A stretch of 64,000 nt of DNA. It comes from [Clostridium] citroniae WAL-17108 (GTDB lineage: Bacteria > Bacillota > Clostridia > Lachnospirales > Lachnospiraceae). Where the stretch lies: NCBI RefSeq assembly GCF_000233455.1, contig NZ_JH376422.1, positions 1,817 through 65,816 of the forward strand, in the 5' to 3' direction. The translations under genes and the position numbers were made by a program. The notes under the pieces are model-generated. The model was given only the letters and a program-made list of their open reading frames with translations. It did no database searches and was not told the origin of the DNA. Shown here piece after piece: positions 44,873 to 54,053 of this stretch (the first letter of the stretch is position 1; each line of letters opens with the position of its first letter).

Positions 44873-47260
44873 CTACCATTCAATCTCTCTTATATAATCA
44901 AGGACTGTTTGTTTCACTCCATCATCCACTAGAATAACACCATCTTTATCTTCACGATATAAATCGTTCGGTTGTGGTTTTTCTCCACGTTTAGAACGTT
45001 TATAACCGATATTTTCAACTTCTGCCATAAAAATAGGATATTCCATACTCTTTGCAACTTCATCGAAAACCCACCATGTATTTACAAATCCAAACTCTTT
45101 TTCTAAATCTTTATCATGTTTACATAACAAATCAATTTCATCTCTATATTTTTCAATTAGTTCAGTATTAGATAATTCGATATCTTCTGCTTGTAAATAA
45201 ACTTTTAAAAATCTATCTAAAAGCTCTCTTTCTTGGCTGATTTCTAAGCCCTTTATCGATGGAAGACTATTCTTATTTTTCTTTCCCTCCCATACAGCAA
45301 CAAGATTTTCTACCCTAGTTTTAATCTGAGAATATTCTTTTGCATATTTATTCCAAGTCTTTTCCCATTCTCCCACTTCTGCTTCTGACTTCTTTTTTGC
45401 AAATAAAATACTTGTTTTTGTATTAGTAAACGGTGCAAATGTTTTTTGTGGCAATGAAACAATTGCTTTAACGATGAAATACTTATACAAAAATAAGCGT
45501 ATATATTTATTCTCAGTTGTATCAAATACACTCTCTGGCAAAACCGCTGCTAATCTTCCCCCTTCTCGTAGTAACTGATAATATCGTTCTATAAAAAGAT
45601 TTTCAGAATTCTTCTTATCTCCAAATAAAAATGATTTTCCAACCTTTTTCTTTGTGTCATTATCCAAGCTTACAGAAAATGGAGGATTTGTAAGAATTAT
45701 ATCAAACTGCCCATTAACTTTTTGAGTATAATGAATATCTTCAAACTCCTTATTCAATGCATTTGGTGCGGAAGATTTAATATATTCATTAAACGGTAAC
45801 AGGCCATCACCTTTTTGAGCACCTACAAATATATTTGTAGAACCATCTCCATGCAGTATCATATTAACCTTAGTTGCCGTTCCTAAATTAAAATTCAGTT
45901 CAGAACCATAAATATATTCTCTGGCCCATTTATTCTCTTTATTATCTGGATAAAACCAATCTGATTCTACTTTATCTTTAACAGCTCTATTTGTATCAAG
46001 TTTACTCCTAAAACGATATTTAATATTCTGTGTAATAAATTTCATGTACTCGATTAAAAACGTACCAGAACCTGCACTTGGATCAATCATATATGGAATC
46101 TCTTTATCATTATTAATCCTCTTTATTGCTAATTTATCAGTTTGAATAGCCCACAGCATAAACTTAACAATATTTACATGTGTAAAAAACTGACCTTTAC
46201 TCTGTTTAAATCCTGTCCTTATAATTCCCTCGAAAAAATCGCCCAAAATATCCTTACCTGAAACACTGTTTTTACCATCTACAAAAGAATATTTTTCAAG
46301 CGTTTGCACTGTATACTTCAATTTTGATAGTGAAAACTTATTTGTATCAACTACCTGAGATTTTTCAATCTGGTCATTACTAGTCATATTTAATTTTTCT
46401 TTTAATGCTTTTCTATATAATTCATTAATTCTGCTATACAAAGTTTCTTGTGTTTCAAACGATAATGTCTGGAAATCATAAGTTTCCCCATTACGCTTTT
46501 CATCCTCATCTTGAATCTTTGCTAATATTAAATTTGTAAGTGATGAAAATACATCATTGTCATCAGTTCCACCACCACCCCAAAGGACATTGTGCAAATC
46601 AATTTGGATATGTTCTAATAGTATATGAGAAAAATTAGTTACAAGATCTTTACTACTTCCTTTTACATAAGGTATTTTTCTAGCTTCCCCATACCCCTCT
46701 GGAATTTCAGTCAAGTAATCTCTATTTGTTTTCCAATTATTAAATATCGGAAAATCATTAGAATCAATAATCATACAATCATCTGTAATCACATTATTGT
46801 TAATATCTAGGGTATAAAGAACAAGATATCTTACTTTATGGCCTTCTGTACGTTCCATTCCAGCCACTTTAAATAATTGTTCTTCAATAGTTAAGTCTTT
46901 ATCCATAGTTGCATATTCTTCTGGACTTTTAGTTTCAATAAAAAGAAAGGCATCATTATTTTTATCCCTTACTATAATATCAATAATACTTGTATTTGTA
47001 TGTGGCCTTCCTGCTGTATACTCATGTTCAATTTCAATTTTATCAATTGAATAACCTAGTTCATTTACTAATCTTGTTAAAATAAATGCTCTTGTTATTT
47101 CTTCGTCACCTGGCAATATGGATATCGTCTTTCCTTTTAAATCTTTACTGTAAGTAATTGTTTTTTTATCAGTATTAATTGCCTCAACTACTTTTATTGG
47201 CTGTATTTTAATATAATCCTCTATTAACCTTTTCTCTTCCTTTGTGAATGCATTAATCAT
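44873..47260 (-). CDS. Fused nuclease-N6-adenine methyltransferase (BcgI-like RM polypeptide)
   Basis: 795 aa. N-terminal HsdR_N-like PD-(D/E)xK nuclease domain: EYTAGRPHTNTSIIDIIV with D94 and FLFIETK with E109, K111. A helical region follows, then the N6_Mtase domain with motif I DPSAGSGTFL (393-402) and motif IV NPPF (525-528). The C-terminal ~150 residues include a helical spacer. With a separate HsdS-like subunit downstream, this is the gene plan of type IIB/IIG systems such as BcgI, in which one chain methylates and cuts. No ATP-dependent translocase is present. Confidence 0.88.
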   Translation of the reverse strand: MINAFTKEEKRLIEDYIKIQPIKVVEAINTDKKTITYSKDLKGKTISILPGDEEITRAFILTRLVNELGYSIDKIEIEHEYTAGRPHTNTSIIDIIVRDKNNDAFLFIETKSPEEYATMDKDLTIEEQLFKVAGMERTEGHKVRYLVLYTLDINNNVITDDCMIIDSNDFPIFNNWKTNRDYLTEIPEGYGEARKIPYVKGSSKDLVTNFSHILLEHIQIDLHNVLWGGGGTDDNDVFSSLTNLILAKIQDEDEKRNGETYDFQTLSFETQETLYSRINELYRKALKEKLNMTSNDQIEKSQVVDTNKFSLSKLKYTVQTLEKYSFVDGKNSVSGKDILGDFFEGIIRTGFKQSKGQFFTHVNIVKFMLWAIQTDKLAIKRINNDKEIPYMIDPSAGSGTFLIEYMKFITQNIKYRFRSKLDTNRAVKDKVESDWFYPDNKENKWAREYIYGSELNFNLGTATKVNMILHGDGSTNIFVGAQKGDGLLPFNEYIKSSAPNALNKEFEDIHYTQKVNGQFDIILTNPPFSVSLDNDTKKKVGKSFLFGDKKNSENLFIERYYQLLREGGRLAAVLPESVFDTTENKYIRLFLYKYFIVKAIVSLPQKTFAPFTNTKTSILFAKKKSEAEVGEWEKTWNKYAKEYSQIKTRVENLVAVWEGKKNKNSLPSIKGLEISQERELLDRFLKVYLQAEDIELSNTELIEKYRDEIDLLCKHDKDLEKEFGFVNTWWVFDEVAKSMEYPIFMAEVENIGYKRSKRGEKPQPNDLYREDKDGVILVDDGVKQTVLDYIREIEW

Positions 47261-47405
47261 TATGCCTTCTCTCCTTTTAGTTATATATCTCTAATTACTG
47301 GTATTTATTTAGCGATGTTTTAATTTTCATAAAAATATTTCTGTATAGTTTTGTTTATATATCTTACTTTTGTATAATTTAACCAAAACCAGTAAACCAT
47401 GTGAT
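47261..47405. other. Short AT-rich intergenic region
   Basis: Separates the RM operon from the XRE gene. AT-rich, promoter-like; nothing specific seen. Confidence 0.3.
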
Positions 47406-47618
47406 CTATATTTCCTTCCCACTATCCCTCAAGGTAAATATCCCATCATAATCACAATCCAACGCCTCCGCAATATCTCTCAATTCTTTCTCCGAAAAAT
47501 TATCACGTGACAGCTTGTTACTTAAATTATTTCCATTCGTTCCAATCTTCTCTGCCAATTCCTTTATTGTCATATCTCTTTCCAAGAGTATTGTTCTAAT
47601 TTTTTTAGCCATTCCCAT
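47406..47618 (-). CDS. XRE-family small HTH protein
   Basis: 70 aa, almost only an HTH_3 domain: MTIKELAEKIGTNGNNLSNKL, then FSEKELRDIAEALDCDYDGIF. GGAGG lies eight bases upstream of the ATG. It is divergent from the SymE-like gene and lies just upstream of the RM operon on the same strand, so it could act as controller for either. Confidence 0.88.
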   Translation of the reverse strand: MGMAKKIRTILLERDMTIKELAEKIGTNGNNLSNKLSRDNFSEKELRDIAEALDCDYDGIFTLRDSGKEI

Positions 47619-47797
47619 TGTGTAATCCTCCGTTTATATACCTCAAATTATACACTGAAACATATGAATTTACAATGAAAAATGATGTTTCCTACATTAT
47701 AGTGACAAATCCTATTGACATTATCTATTTAAAGATGTACTATCATACTCATAAGTGTTATACGGTACATTTAAGTGATTTTATAGGAGGCCACAAT

Positions 47798-48367
47798 ATG
47801 GAGCAAGATTTAAACAAGTACATAGTCAAGGAGTTCTGCAAGCTGCAAACCGATACAGAGCAAAGAAGTTTCATTGAGAACTTTCGTTTTCTTATGATGT
47901 CAAATGACTTTGATTTTGAGAATTACTATTCAAACAAGGCACTTAGGAGAACTGATTTTTATTCTATTGCAGATATGTTATATCAACTCAACAATTTTTG
48001 GATGCTATCCACCTTCATTCATCAAAACAGACACTTTCTTTTTAACGAGGTCAAAGACATTACAAGCGGAAGCGGATTACCGGATTTTTCTGTTCCTTGT
48101 AAGCTCGGACAGGAAACTATGCTTTCAAGAGTATTCAAAGTAATGAATAACCATTCTCTAAATGAGAATATCCTTTCTGAAAATTCTTCTGATTACCAAA
48201 TCAACACCCATAAATTAATAATCTATTCCACTACCCTCCGAAGCAATCAGCCTGTACCACAAATAATTATACAAGGTAAATGGGTAGAGAAGTGGGGCTT
48301 CTCCATTGGCTGTAGTGTCCGTATTGAATGCTATCAAAACAAACTTGTAATCCTGTTAGACGAATGA
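47798..48367 (+). CDS. Protein with SymE-like C-terminal domain
   Basis: 189 aa. The first ~135 residues (EQDLNKYIVKEFCKLQTDTE onward) are unknown to me. The last ~45 residues contain VPQIIIQGKWVEKWGFSIGC and VRIECYQNKLVILL, the SymE/SpoVT-AbrB-like pattern of the SOS-induced toxin SymE. The ATG at 47798 has AGGAGG upstream; the 60-codon extension in the same frame is not needed. Divergent from an XRE gene and beside a restriction system, as SymE genes often are. A toxin role is inference. Confidence 0.6.
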   Translation: MEQDLNKYIVKEFCKLQTDTEQRSFIENFRFLMMSNDFDFENYYSNKALRRTDFYSIADMLYQLNNFWMLSTFIHQNRHFLFNEVKDITSGSGLPDFSVPCKLGQETMLSRVFKVMNNHSLNENILSENSSDYQINTHKLIIYSTTLRSNQPVPQIIIQGKWVEKWGFSIGCSVRIECYQNKLVILLDE

Positions 48368-48443
48368 TACTAACGAATCCATTAATCTCTGGAAAACAAA
48401 AATCTGGAAGCAGCTTTACGCTCTCCCAGATTTTTTTCTCTAT

Positions 48444-48782
48444 TTAACTGTCATATCTGTTAAATTCTCTAATTAACGCTTCTGCCGTTGCCTGATTGTA
48501 TCCTAAGTCCAGATACTGTTGTAATAACATATCGTGAGAACTTTTAACCATATCATCTTCTATATCGCAATACTTCTGCATTTCCCCTGACAAAGCCATA
48601 GAAACATATTCTATAGGATTTTCATCTAACAGCTTCCATATCTTACTTTGAGAATGTTGTGTCAGCCGGAGCCGGGATTCCACTTCCTCACATTTTAACC
48701 TTAGCATATTACCATCTTTATAATACACTTCCACATAACCGTTATCCATATTGTATTCACATTTTAAAATATTATCTTTCAT
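48444..48782 (-). CDS. DUF6061-like small protein of mobilizable elements
   Basis: 112 aa, starting MKDNILKCEYNMDNGYVEVY; resembles short proteins I know from Firmicutes integrative elements (DUF6061). The start overlaps the relaxase end by 11 bases, so it is translated from the same message. Function unknown. Confidence 0.6.
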   Translation of the reverse strand: MKDNILKCEYNMDNGYVEVYYKDGNMLRLKCEEVESRLRLTQHSQSKIWKLLDENPIEYVSMALSGEMQKYCDIEDDMVKSSHDMLLQQYLDLGYNQATAEALIREFNRYDS

Positions 48783-50190
48783 TTCTGTACTTCTCCTTTT
48801 CCTGTCTTGGCAAATCTAAGAATGTCAAATTTTTCTCTTTTGCTTCCCGTTCATATCGCCTTATCTTATCTCTGATACTTTCTGGTTTTGGCTGCTTTAA
48901 TCCGTTATTCTCTTTCCATTCCTCTAACTCTTTTTGATACTGCCGTACTGCCTTTTCACACTGTCCATACACCTTTATAAAGGACTGTATATTTTTATAT
49001 CCATATCGGTTAACTGCCTTAGCCATATAAGATTTCAGATCGGACACTCTGTTTTGTGCTATTCCAATCTGCCTTTCCACTTCTTTTCGCTCCTTAGATT
49101 TGAATATTCCCTTTAGATCACCAGACTGCCGTAACAAATCCGGCAACTCCTTCTCTTCAATCTGCCTGATGATCCGCACCTGTTTATCCAAGTCTTGTTT
49201 AATCCCTTGCATTTTACGAAACTCTGTAATGTCAACAGTAATCTTTGGTTGAGGCGGCAGCTTTCGTTTACATAGCAGATTCATTAATATCACTCTGGCC
49301 CGCATAATAATCTGTAAAAACAATCTGGGATTTCTTCCATTCACAGCTATGGACTGCCCTACCTTTTTTGATATTTCTGCCTTCTTTATTTCTTTAATGT
49401 CTGCTTCCGGCACGCCCTCTACCAGAGCCACATCTACCGCTTGATTCCATTCTTTTCTGGCCTGATTATCCGCTATTATTTCTGCAGCTTTGGGATTGTT
49501 CTTTCCAATCTTTTTCATCGGAAGATAAACACCGGACTTATCAAAAACCTGTAACTGCTCTAATGGATTCTTTATGTAAAGGTTAATTAAATCTGTATAC
49601 CTGTTCTTTTCATTTTCTAAAAATATATCACTTTTAAAATGAGATATTTTATTAGAAAACAATCTCCTTTCATAGACCTCCCCTTTGGCAGTTATAGTAC
49701 AACCACTTCTCATATTCCCTTGCTCATCTAATAGCTCTTTCTTTGTCCTTACATGCTTACCATGTTCATCATAAAACATATTTCTGCTTGCAATTTTTAT
49801 ATCCGGTTCCTCCAGCATTGTCCGCTCACTGAAAATCAAATGAATATGATAATTTGTTTTCTTTTTATTATGATGGAGAGCCGCCACACACTCAACACCA
49901 TGTGTTTCTTTGAAGCTGTCTGTAAAGGTTTTTAATACCCAATCCGGTTCAAAGTTTACATAGGATTCAGGAAGCGCAATAATTAATTCTCTAGCCTCTA
50001 TGCACTTCCCTTCTGTACCGCTTTTTAGAAATTCTCGCTGATTTTCCTTTGCAAGCATATTCCAAAATTTCAGCGGAGCCGTATCATAAACTGCATACAA
50101 ATTTTCCTGTCTGGCATGACTTGATATGTAGTCAATCCTACCTTTTACGTTCGTAATCTTTTGTATCTGCACAAAAGAATGTCTTGGCAT
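48772..50190 (-). CDS. MobA/MobL-family relaxase
   Basis: 472 aa. The N-terminal ~200 residues form the relaxase: Tyr in GRIDYISSHARQENLY and the histidine motif NYHIHLIFSER (metal site, HxH). The C-terminal half is helical and Lys/Glu-rich. It nicks oriT and leads the strand during mobilization by a helper conjugative system. Start at MPRHSF with AAGGAAG upstream. A candidate oriT lies 108 bp before the start. Confidence 0.9.
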   Translation of the reverse strand: MPRHSFVQIQKITNVKGRIDYISSHARQENLYAVYDTAPLKFWNMLAKENQREFLKSGTEGKCIEARELIIALPESYVNFEPDWVLKTFTDSFKETHGVECVAALHHNKKKTNYHIHLIFSERTMLEEPDIKIASRNMFYDEHGKHVRTKKELLDEQGNMRSGCTITAKGEVYERRLFSNKISHFKSDIFLENEKNRYTDLINLYIKNPLEQLQVFDKSGVYLPMKKIGKNNPKAAEIIADNQARKEWNQAVDVALVEGVPEADIKEIKKAEISKKVGQSIAVNGRNPRLFLQIIMRARVILMNLLCKRKLPPQPKITVDITEFRKMQGIKQDLDKQVRIIRQIEEKELPDLLRQSGDLKGIFKSKERKEVERQIGIAQNRVSDLKSYMAKAVNRYGYKNIQSFIKVYGQCEKAVRQYQKELEEWKENNGLKQPKPESIRDKIRRYEREAKEKNLTFLDLPRQEKEKYRNER

Positions 50191-50297
50191 ATACCGCTTC
50201 CTTTCTTCTTGCAAATATGAATATACGATCTATGTTTTTTACTATGTCCGTTACCGGACTATATGGGCAGCTTTGCTGCCTGAAGCTCGATGCAATC

Positions 50298-50369
50298 GCG
50301 AAATTCCCGTTGCATAAACCATAGGTTTGTGCAATGGGTGTATTTCGCTCTGCGAGGCTTGCCCTCGCA
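50298..50369. other. Candidate oriT
   Basis: CCCGTTGCATAAACC and GGTTTGTGCAATGGG form an inverted repeat around ATA (50306-50338), extended by GCGAAAT and ATTTCGC outside. A second hairpin TGCGAGG/CCTCGCA follows at ~50351-50369. Such arrays just upstream of a relaxase gene are typical of oriT; the nick site is not assigned. Confidence 0.6.
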
Positions 50370-50410
50370 TAAATGCACGAGGGCTTAGGAGAGATACTTT
50401 GCCTTTGTCA

Positions 50411-50590
50411 TTACTCTGCTTTTTCTTTTTCATTATGGGCGTATCCGCCCACTCCATACGCCCGTTTCCAGGCTGCCTTTTCGATTACAGAGAGAATATG
50501 GTCTACGGTGCTTTCTTCCCACCCGGCGAGCCATATAAAGGTCTGTTCCTCTCCTTTCGTCAGTTCAATATTTCCGATGACTTTATTCAT
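50411..50590 (-). CDS. Small protein upstream of oriT
   Basis: 59 aa, MNKVIGNIELTKGEEQTF then IWLAGWEESTVDHILSVIEK, ending NEKEKAE. The codons look genuine and the protein is well composed. The ribosome site is weak, and a 22-codon frame (50600-50668) with GGAGG ends nine bases before its start, suggesting translational coupling or a split gene. I do not recognise the family. Confidence 0.55.
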   Translation of the reverse strand: MNKVIGNIELTKGEEQTFIWLAGWEESTVDHILSVIEKAAWKRAYGVGGYAHNEKEKAE

Positions 50591-50751
50591 TTTTGCAATT
50601 CACTTTCTTTCACTTTCGTAAAAATAATCATTCACATTCCGGCTTCCATATGCTGGCTGTTTTATCATTAACTTAGCCCTCCAATTCAGACTTTTCGTTG
50701 TCTGCTTATCACAGGAGCGTGCCACGCTCCTGTTAAATATTTAAAGAAAAC

Positions 50752-50985
50752 TTACCATCGAAAGCTATCCGGCACACCTCGCTTATCCAGATATTCCTTT
50801 CTTGCCTTCTCTTTTTCTTCCTCCGTTGGTGCGGTCTTATATTGGGAATACAATAATCGCATGGATATGGAATCCAACTTATCCATTAATCCCTTTTTTA
50901 TTTCTGGTCGCACTTCCTCTATTTCCAACAAATGATATTTCATCAGTGCAATAAATAATTCTTCTGGTATCTGTACATTCTTCAA
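50752..50985 (-). CDS. Small accessory protein of mobilizable elements
   Basis: 77 aa from a TTG start with AAAGGA seven bases upstream. Charged and helical; the ending TAPTEEEKEKARKEYLDKRG is shared, as I recall, with proteins mislabelled complexin-2 in many Firmicutes integrative elements. No function known. Lies between ATPase and oriT. Confidence 0.65.
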   Translation of the reverse strand: MKNVQIPEELFIALMKYHLLEIEEVRPEIKKGLMDKLDSISMRLLYSQYKTAPTEEEKEKARKEYLDKRGVPDSFRW

Positions 50986-51080
50986 TTTATATTCCTTTCT
51001 GCGTGTCGGTGGTGTCGATAGTGACGATATTATCTATACCACTTCGGTATCTAAAATACCGTCACCATCGTCACATATCG

Positions 51081-52226
51081 TCACGACTTTGGTTGAATCA
51101 GTGATAACTTTATTTTTCTTCCGCTGTGTTCCCGAACACTTTCATACTTAATGTTGTAATCTATCAGTAGCCGTTCCAGACTGACATTCAACTTACGTGT
51201 GAAAACATTTGGCTGCATATCTATTTCCGGCAAAAGCTGTAATAATTCTGATGCGGAACCGCTCCACTCCGGCGCTTCATTTGTCACTACTGTAGCAAGT
51301 GATTCCAGCACAGAATCTACAGGCTCCTTCCATAGCTCTGTTTCTGATTTGGTAAGCTCCCATACGCATTGTTCCCGATTAAAATTAAGAAATAGTCTCT
51401 GATCTTGCTGATCGCGTCCGGCAACTTCCAATACCGCTTTATTCTCTGTCCGTTTTTCTTTCTGCATAATAAATGCACCATCAGCAGCGCCCAGCAAACC
51501 GTTGGTTCCTGAAATCATATCAAAGCTGTCGGAAGATTCCATTTTTCTTGTATGATGAACAACCAGCAGACAGATACCATACTGATCGCTAAACCTTTTC
51601 AGCTTGGTTACGATTTCATAATCATTTCCGTAGCTTAGTTTGTCACCACCAACTTCACGTACCTTTTGAAGCGTATCTATAATAATAAGTCTGGCATCCT
51701 CATGCTCTTTTACAAACTTATGTAACTGTTCCTCTAATCCCTGATTTAAAGCCTTAGATTGTGTTGCAAAGTGAAGATTGCTGCTCCCCTCCATGCCAAA
51801 CATTTTAGATAACCGTCTTTGTAATCTGGCATAATCATCTTCCAACGCCAGATATAAAACAGTACCTTTTGTCACAGGAAATCCCCATAAAGGGATTCCC
51901 ATACTGACATGATAACCAAGCTGCGCCATGAAGAACGATTTACCTACCTTCGGCGCTCCAACAAAGAGATATGTTCCGTTAAAAATCAATCCCTCTACAA
52001 TCGGAACCCGTGGCGGATATGCTGTGTCGTACAATTCTTCCATGGAAATTGTTTTCAGATCACTTTCTCCGCCTGCTACTACATTCGCGGTCACGTTATT
52101 TGTGGCTTGTTGATTGATTTGCTTTTTTGATTCTGTTATAATTTCATTGTCTTTATTATGAAGTGGCTGTTCCACATCTACGCCAATAGATGAAGCTGGA
52201 ATGGCTACTTTTTTAGTTGGTGTCAT
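51081..52226 (-). CDS. RecA-fold AAA ATPase (RepA-like helicase family)
   Basis: 381 aa. Walker A GAPKVGKSFFMAQL near residue 91, Walker B LIIIDTLQKV near 175, and a sensor His pair in LLVVHHTRK. This AAA_25/RepA type is common in mobilizable elements and may drive replication of the excised circle. The last ~80 residues look like a winged-helix domain. Start ATG overlaps the stop of the MobC-like gene by one base. Confidence 0.85.
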   Translation of the reverse strand: MTPTKKVAIPASSIGVDVEQPLHNKDNEIITESKKQINQQATNNVTANVVAGGESDLKTISMEELYDTAYPPRVPIVEGLIFNGTYLFVGAPKVGKSFFMAQLGYHVSMGIPLWGFPVTKGTVLYLALEDDYARLQRRLSKMFGMEGSSNLHFATQSKALNQGLEEQLHKFVKEHEDARLIIIDTLQKVREVGGDKLSYGNDYEIVTKLKRFSDQYGICLLVVHHTRKMESSDSFDMISGTNGLLGAADGAFIMQKEKRTENKAVLEVAGRDQQDQRLFLNFNREQCVWELTKSETELWKEPVDSVLESLATVVTNEAPEWSGSASELLQLLPEIDMQPNVFTRKLNVSLERLLIDYNIKYESVREHSGRKIKLSLIQPKS

Positions 52227-52546
52227 CACTGTTCCCCCTTTAATCCATTTAAAGTTTCTGCCACTACTTGTAGTGTATAAAGAAGTTCTTCGCTAATCTC
52301 TCCGCATTGTCCTAATTTCTGTAATTGCTCATATATTTCTGCCATCTGGTTTCTAAGAGCCTTATACACCCTCGGATTCCCCTGTACCACTACTTCCCGG
52401 TTCAGCAGCTTCCGTATGATGTAATCCTGTTTTGTAAGTCCTGAAAGCCTCACACAATTATCAAGCAGCTTCCCTTCTTCCTCCGATACTCGAAAGGCTA
52501 CCGTCTTGCTTCTCCAACGCCCCTGATAATCTAAATTTTTATCCAT
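52226..52546 (-). CDS. MobC-like ribbon-helix-helix mobilization protein
   Basis: 106 aa. An RHH motif begins KTVAFRVSEEEGKLLDNCV, followed by SGLTKQDYIIRKLLNREVV and a helical tail. Similar proteins assist the relaxase at oriT. Overlaps the integrase gene end by eight bases and the ATPase start by one, so all three are coupled. Confidence 0.75.
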   Translation of the reverse strand: MDKNLDYQGRWRSKTVAFRVSEEEGKLLDNCVRLSGLTKQDYIIRKLLNREVVVQGNPRVYKALRNQMAEIYEQLQKLGQCGEISEELLYTLQVVAETLNGLKGEQ

Positions 52547-53633
52547 TTTGTTTTTCTTCCTTTCCCTTTCTTTCTATATCCAATCTGTCTGCCATCTCCG
52601 TCTGCTTAGTTGGAAACAAGTGTGCATATCGGTAAGTAATATCTATACTTTCATGCCCTACTCTCTGTGCGATTGCAAGTGCCGAAAATCCCATTTCTAT
52701 TAAAAGTGAGATATGCGAATGACGAAGATCATGCACCCTGATTCGTTTTACTCCGCTTTGTTTGGAACCTCTGTCCATCTCATGATGAAGATAAGATTTT
52801 GTTATCGGAAACAGCCTTTCGTTCTCTCCAATGCCATAAAGCATATGAATATATTCTTGTATCTCTTCACAAAGAAACTTTGACATTTTAATAGTACGGT
52901 TACTTTTTGGAGTTTTGGGAGAAGTAATGACATCTCTCCCTTTTAGCCGCTGATATGATTTGTTGATAGTTAAGGTACATTTTCCAAAATCAAAATCTTT
53001 GGGTGTCAATGCCAACAGCTCGCCCATACGGATACCACACCAATACAGTATTTCAAACGCATAATAAGATTGTGGTTTGTCCATCATGGCATCTGCAAAT
53101 TTCAGATATTCTTCTTTTGTCCAGAACAACATTTCTTTATGTTCCTCTGAACCCATTGCTCCGGCTTTCTGCGCCGGATTCGAGGGTAAATGATAGAACC
53201 TTACTGCGTGATTAAAAATAGCACTTAATTGACTATGTATCGTTTTCAAATAAGTTGCGGAATATGGCTGGCCGGATTCATCTTTATAAGATAGCAGCTC
53301 ATTCTGCCATGCAATAATATCCTTTGGCTCTATTTCTTCCATCTTACGTGATTCAAAATAAGGAAGTATCTTTGTGCGTATCACATGGCTTTTGGATTCC
53401 CATGTATTTTCCTTTACCCGTTTTCTTTTGTCCGTTTCATAGATTTCAAAAAAACTTCCAAAGGTCATATCAAGTTTTGCTTCCTGTCTCAGCATAGTTT
53501 CCCGCTCCCAATTCAAAGCTTCCTTTTTGGTCGCGAAACCTCTCTTTTGTGTCTGCTTCCGTTCTCCCTTCCAATCAGTAAAGCGAAATACGGCGCGCCA
53601 TTTTCCTGTGTTACCATCTTTATAAACTGCCAT
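52539..53633 (-). CDS. Tyrosine integrase of the element
   Basis: 364 aa. N-terminal AP2-like arm-binding domain (~1-55), SAM-like core-binding domain (~56-155), and catalytic domain with R202 (CGIRMGELLAL), H301-x-x-R304 (HDLRHSHIS), H327 and nucleophile Y336 (TYRYAH). It should recombine the guaA 3'-end core repeats at 42870 and 55949. A HTH gene lies just upstream as the likely excisionase. Confidence 0.95.
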   Translation of the reverse strand: MAVYKDGNTGKWRAVFRFTDWKGERKQTQKRGFATKKEALNWERETMLRQEAKLDMTFGSFFEIYETDKRKRVKENTWESKSHVIRTKILPYFESRKMEEIEPKDIIAWQNELLSYKDESGQPYSATYLKTIHSQLSAIFNHAVRFYHLPSNPAQKAGAMGSEEHKEMLFWTKEEYLKFADAMMDKPQSYYAFEILYWCGIRMGELLALTPKDFDFGKCTLTINKSYQRLKGRDVITSPKTPKSNRTIKMSKFLCEEIQEYIHMLYGIGENERLFPITKSYLHHEMDRGSKQSGVKRIRVHDLRHSHISLLIEMGFSALAIAQRVGHESIDITYRYAHLFPTKQTEMADRLDIERKGKEEKQNG

Positions 53634-53657
53634 CTTATGGCTCCTTTCTGCGGCACT

Positions 53658-53846
53658 TTAAACGTGCCGCTCGTTGTAACATATTTTTTTATGGAAATAC
53701 TGGGCATTCACCCGGCCTGCTACTGTAAGATAACCCTGTTGCTTTAATTCTTCATTGAGCTGTTTAACAACTCTGTACGCATAGGATTTTGATACTCCTA
53801 ATTCTTCTGCAACTTCCTGAACACTGATGAAAGTTTTACTTTGCAA
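53658..53846 (-). CDS. Excisionase-like small HTH protein
   Basis: 62 aa from a TTG start with AAAGGAG eight bases upstream (a longer reading from ATG 53870 includes the ribosome site). HTH: FISVQEVAEELGVSKSYAYR, then VVKQLNEELK and a basic tail. Size, DNA-binding fold and position 25 bp before the integrase gene fit an excisionase. Confidence 0.75.
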   Translation of the reverse strand: MQSKTFISVQEVAEELGVSKSYAYRVVKQLNEELKQQGYLTVAGRVNAQYFHKKICYNERHV

Positions 53847-53870
53847 GTTTTCTTCTCCTTTCCTAAACAT

Positions 53871-54053
53871 ATTTATTTAAGTTCTACAACAACATATTAC
53901 TAAACATTTACCGTTAAGTCAAGTGGTTTGCAGAAAAATATTAACTTTTTTTGTTTAGTTTCTTATTGCTATTCATTTTCGCCTGTGGTATACTCTACTC
54001 AAACAAATTTGTTGAATTATTCGACAATCACAATATAAAAGGAATGAAATTAA
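53871..54053. promoter_or_regulatory. Divergent promoter region with an AAATTT palindrome
   Basis: Lies between the excisionase-like gene and YhcG. CAAACAAATTTGTTGAAT at 54000-54017 is nearly identical to TAAACAAATTTGTTTGAAT at 55891-55909 near the right end. One of the element's XRE proteins may bind both. Confidence 0.45.

Noticed and set aside
47618..47797. 60-codon N-terminal extension of the SymE-like gene
   Set aside because: A strong AGGAGG precedes the internal ATG at 47798, and the extension overlaps the divergent XRE start.
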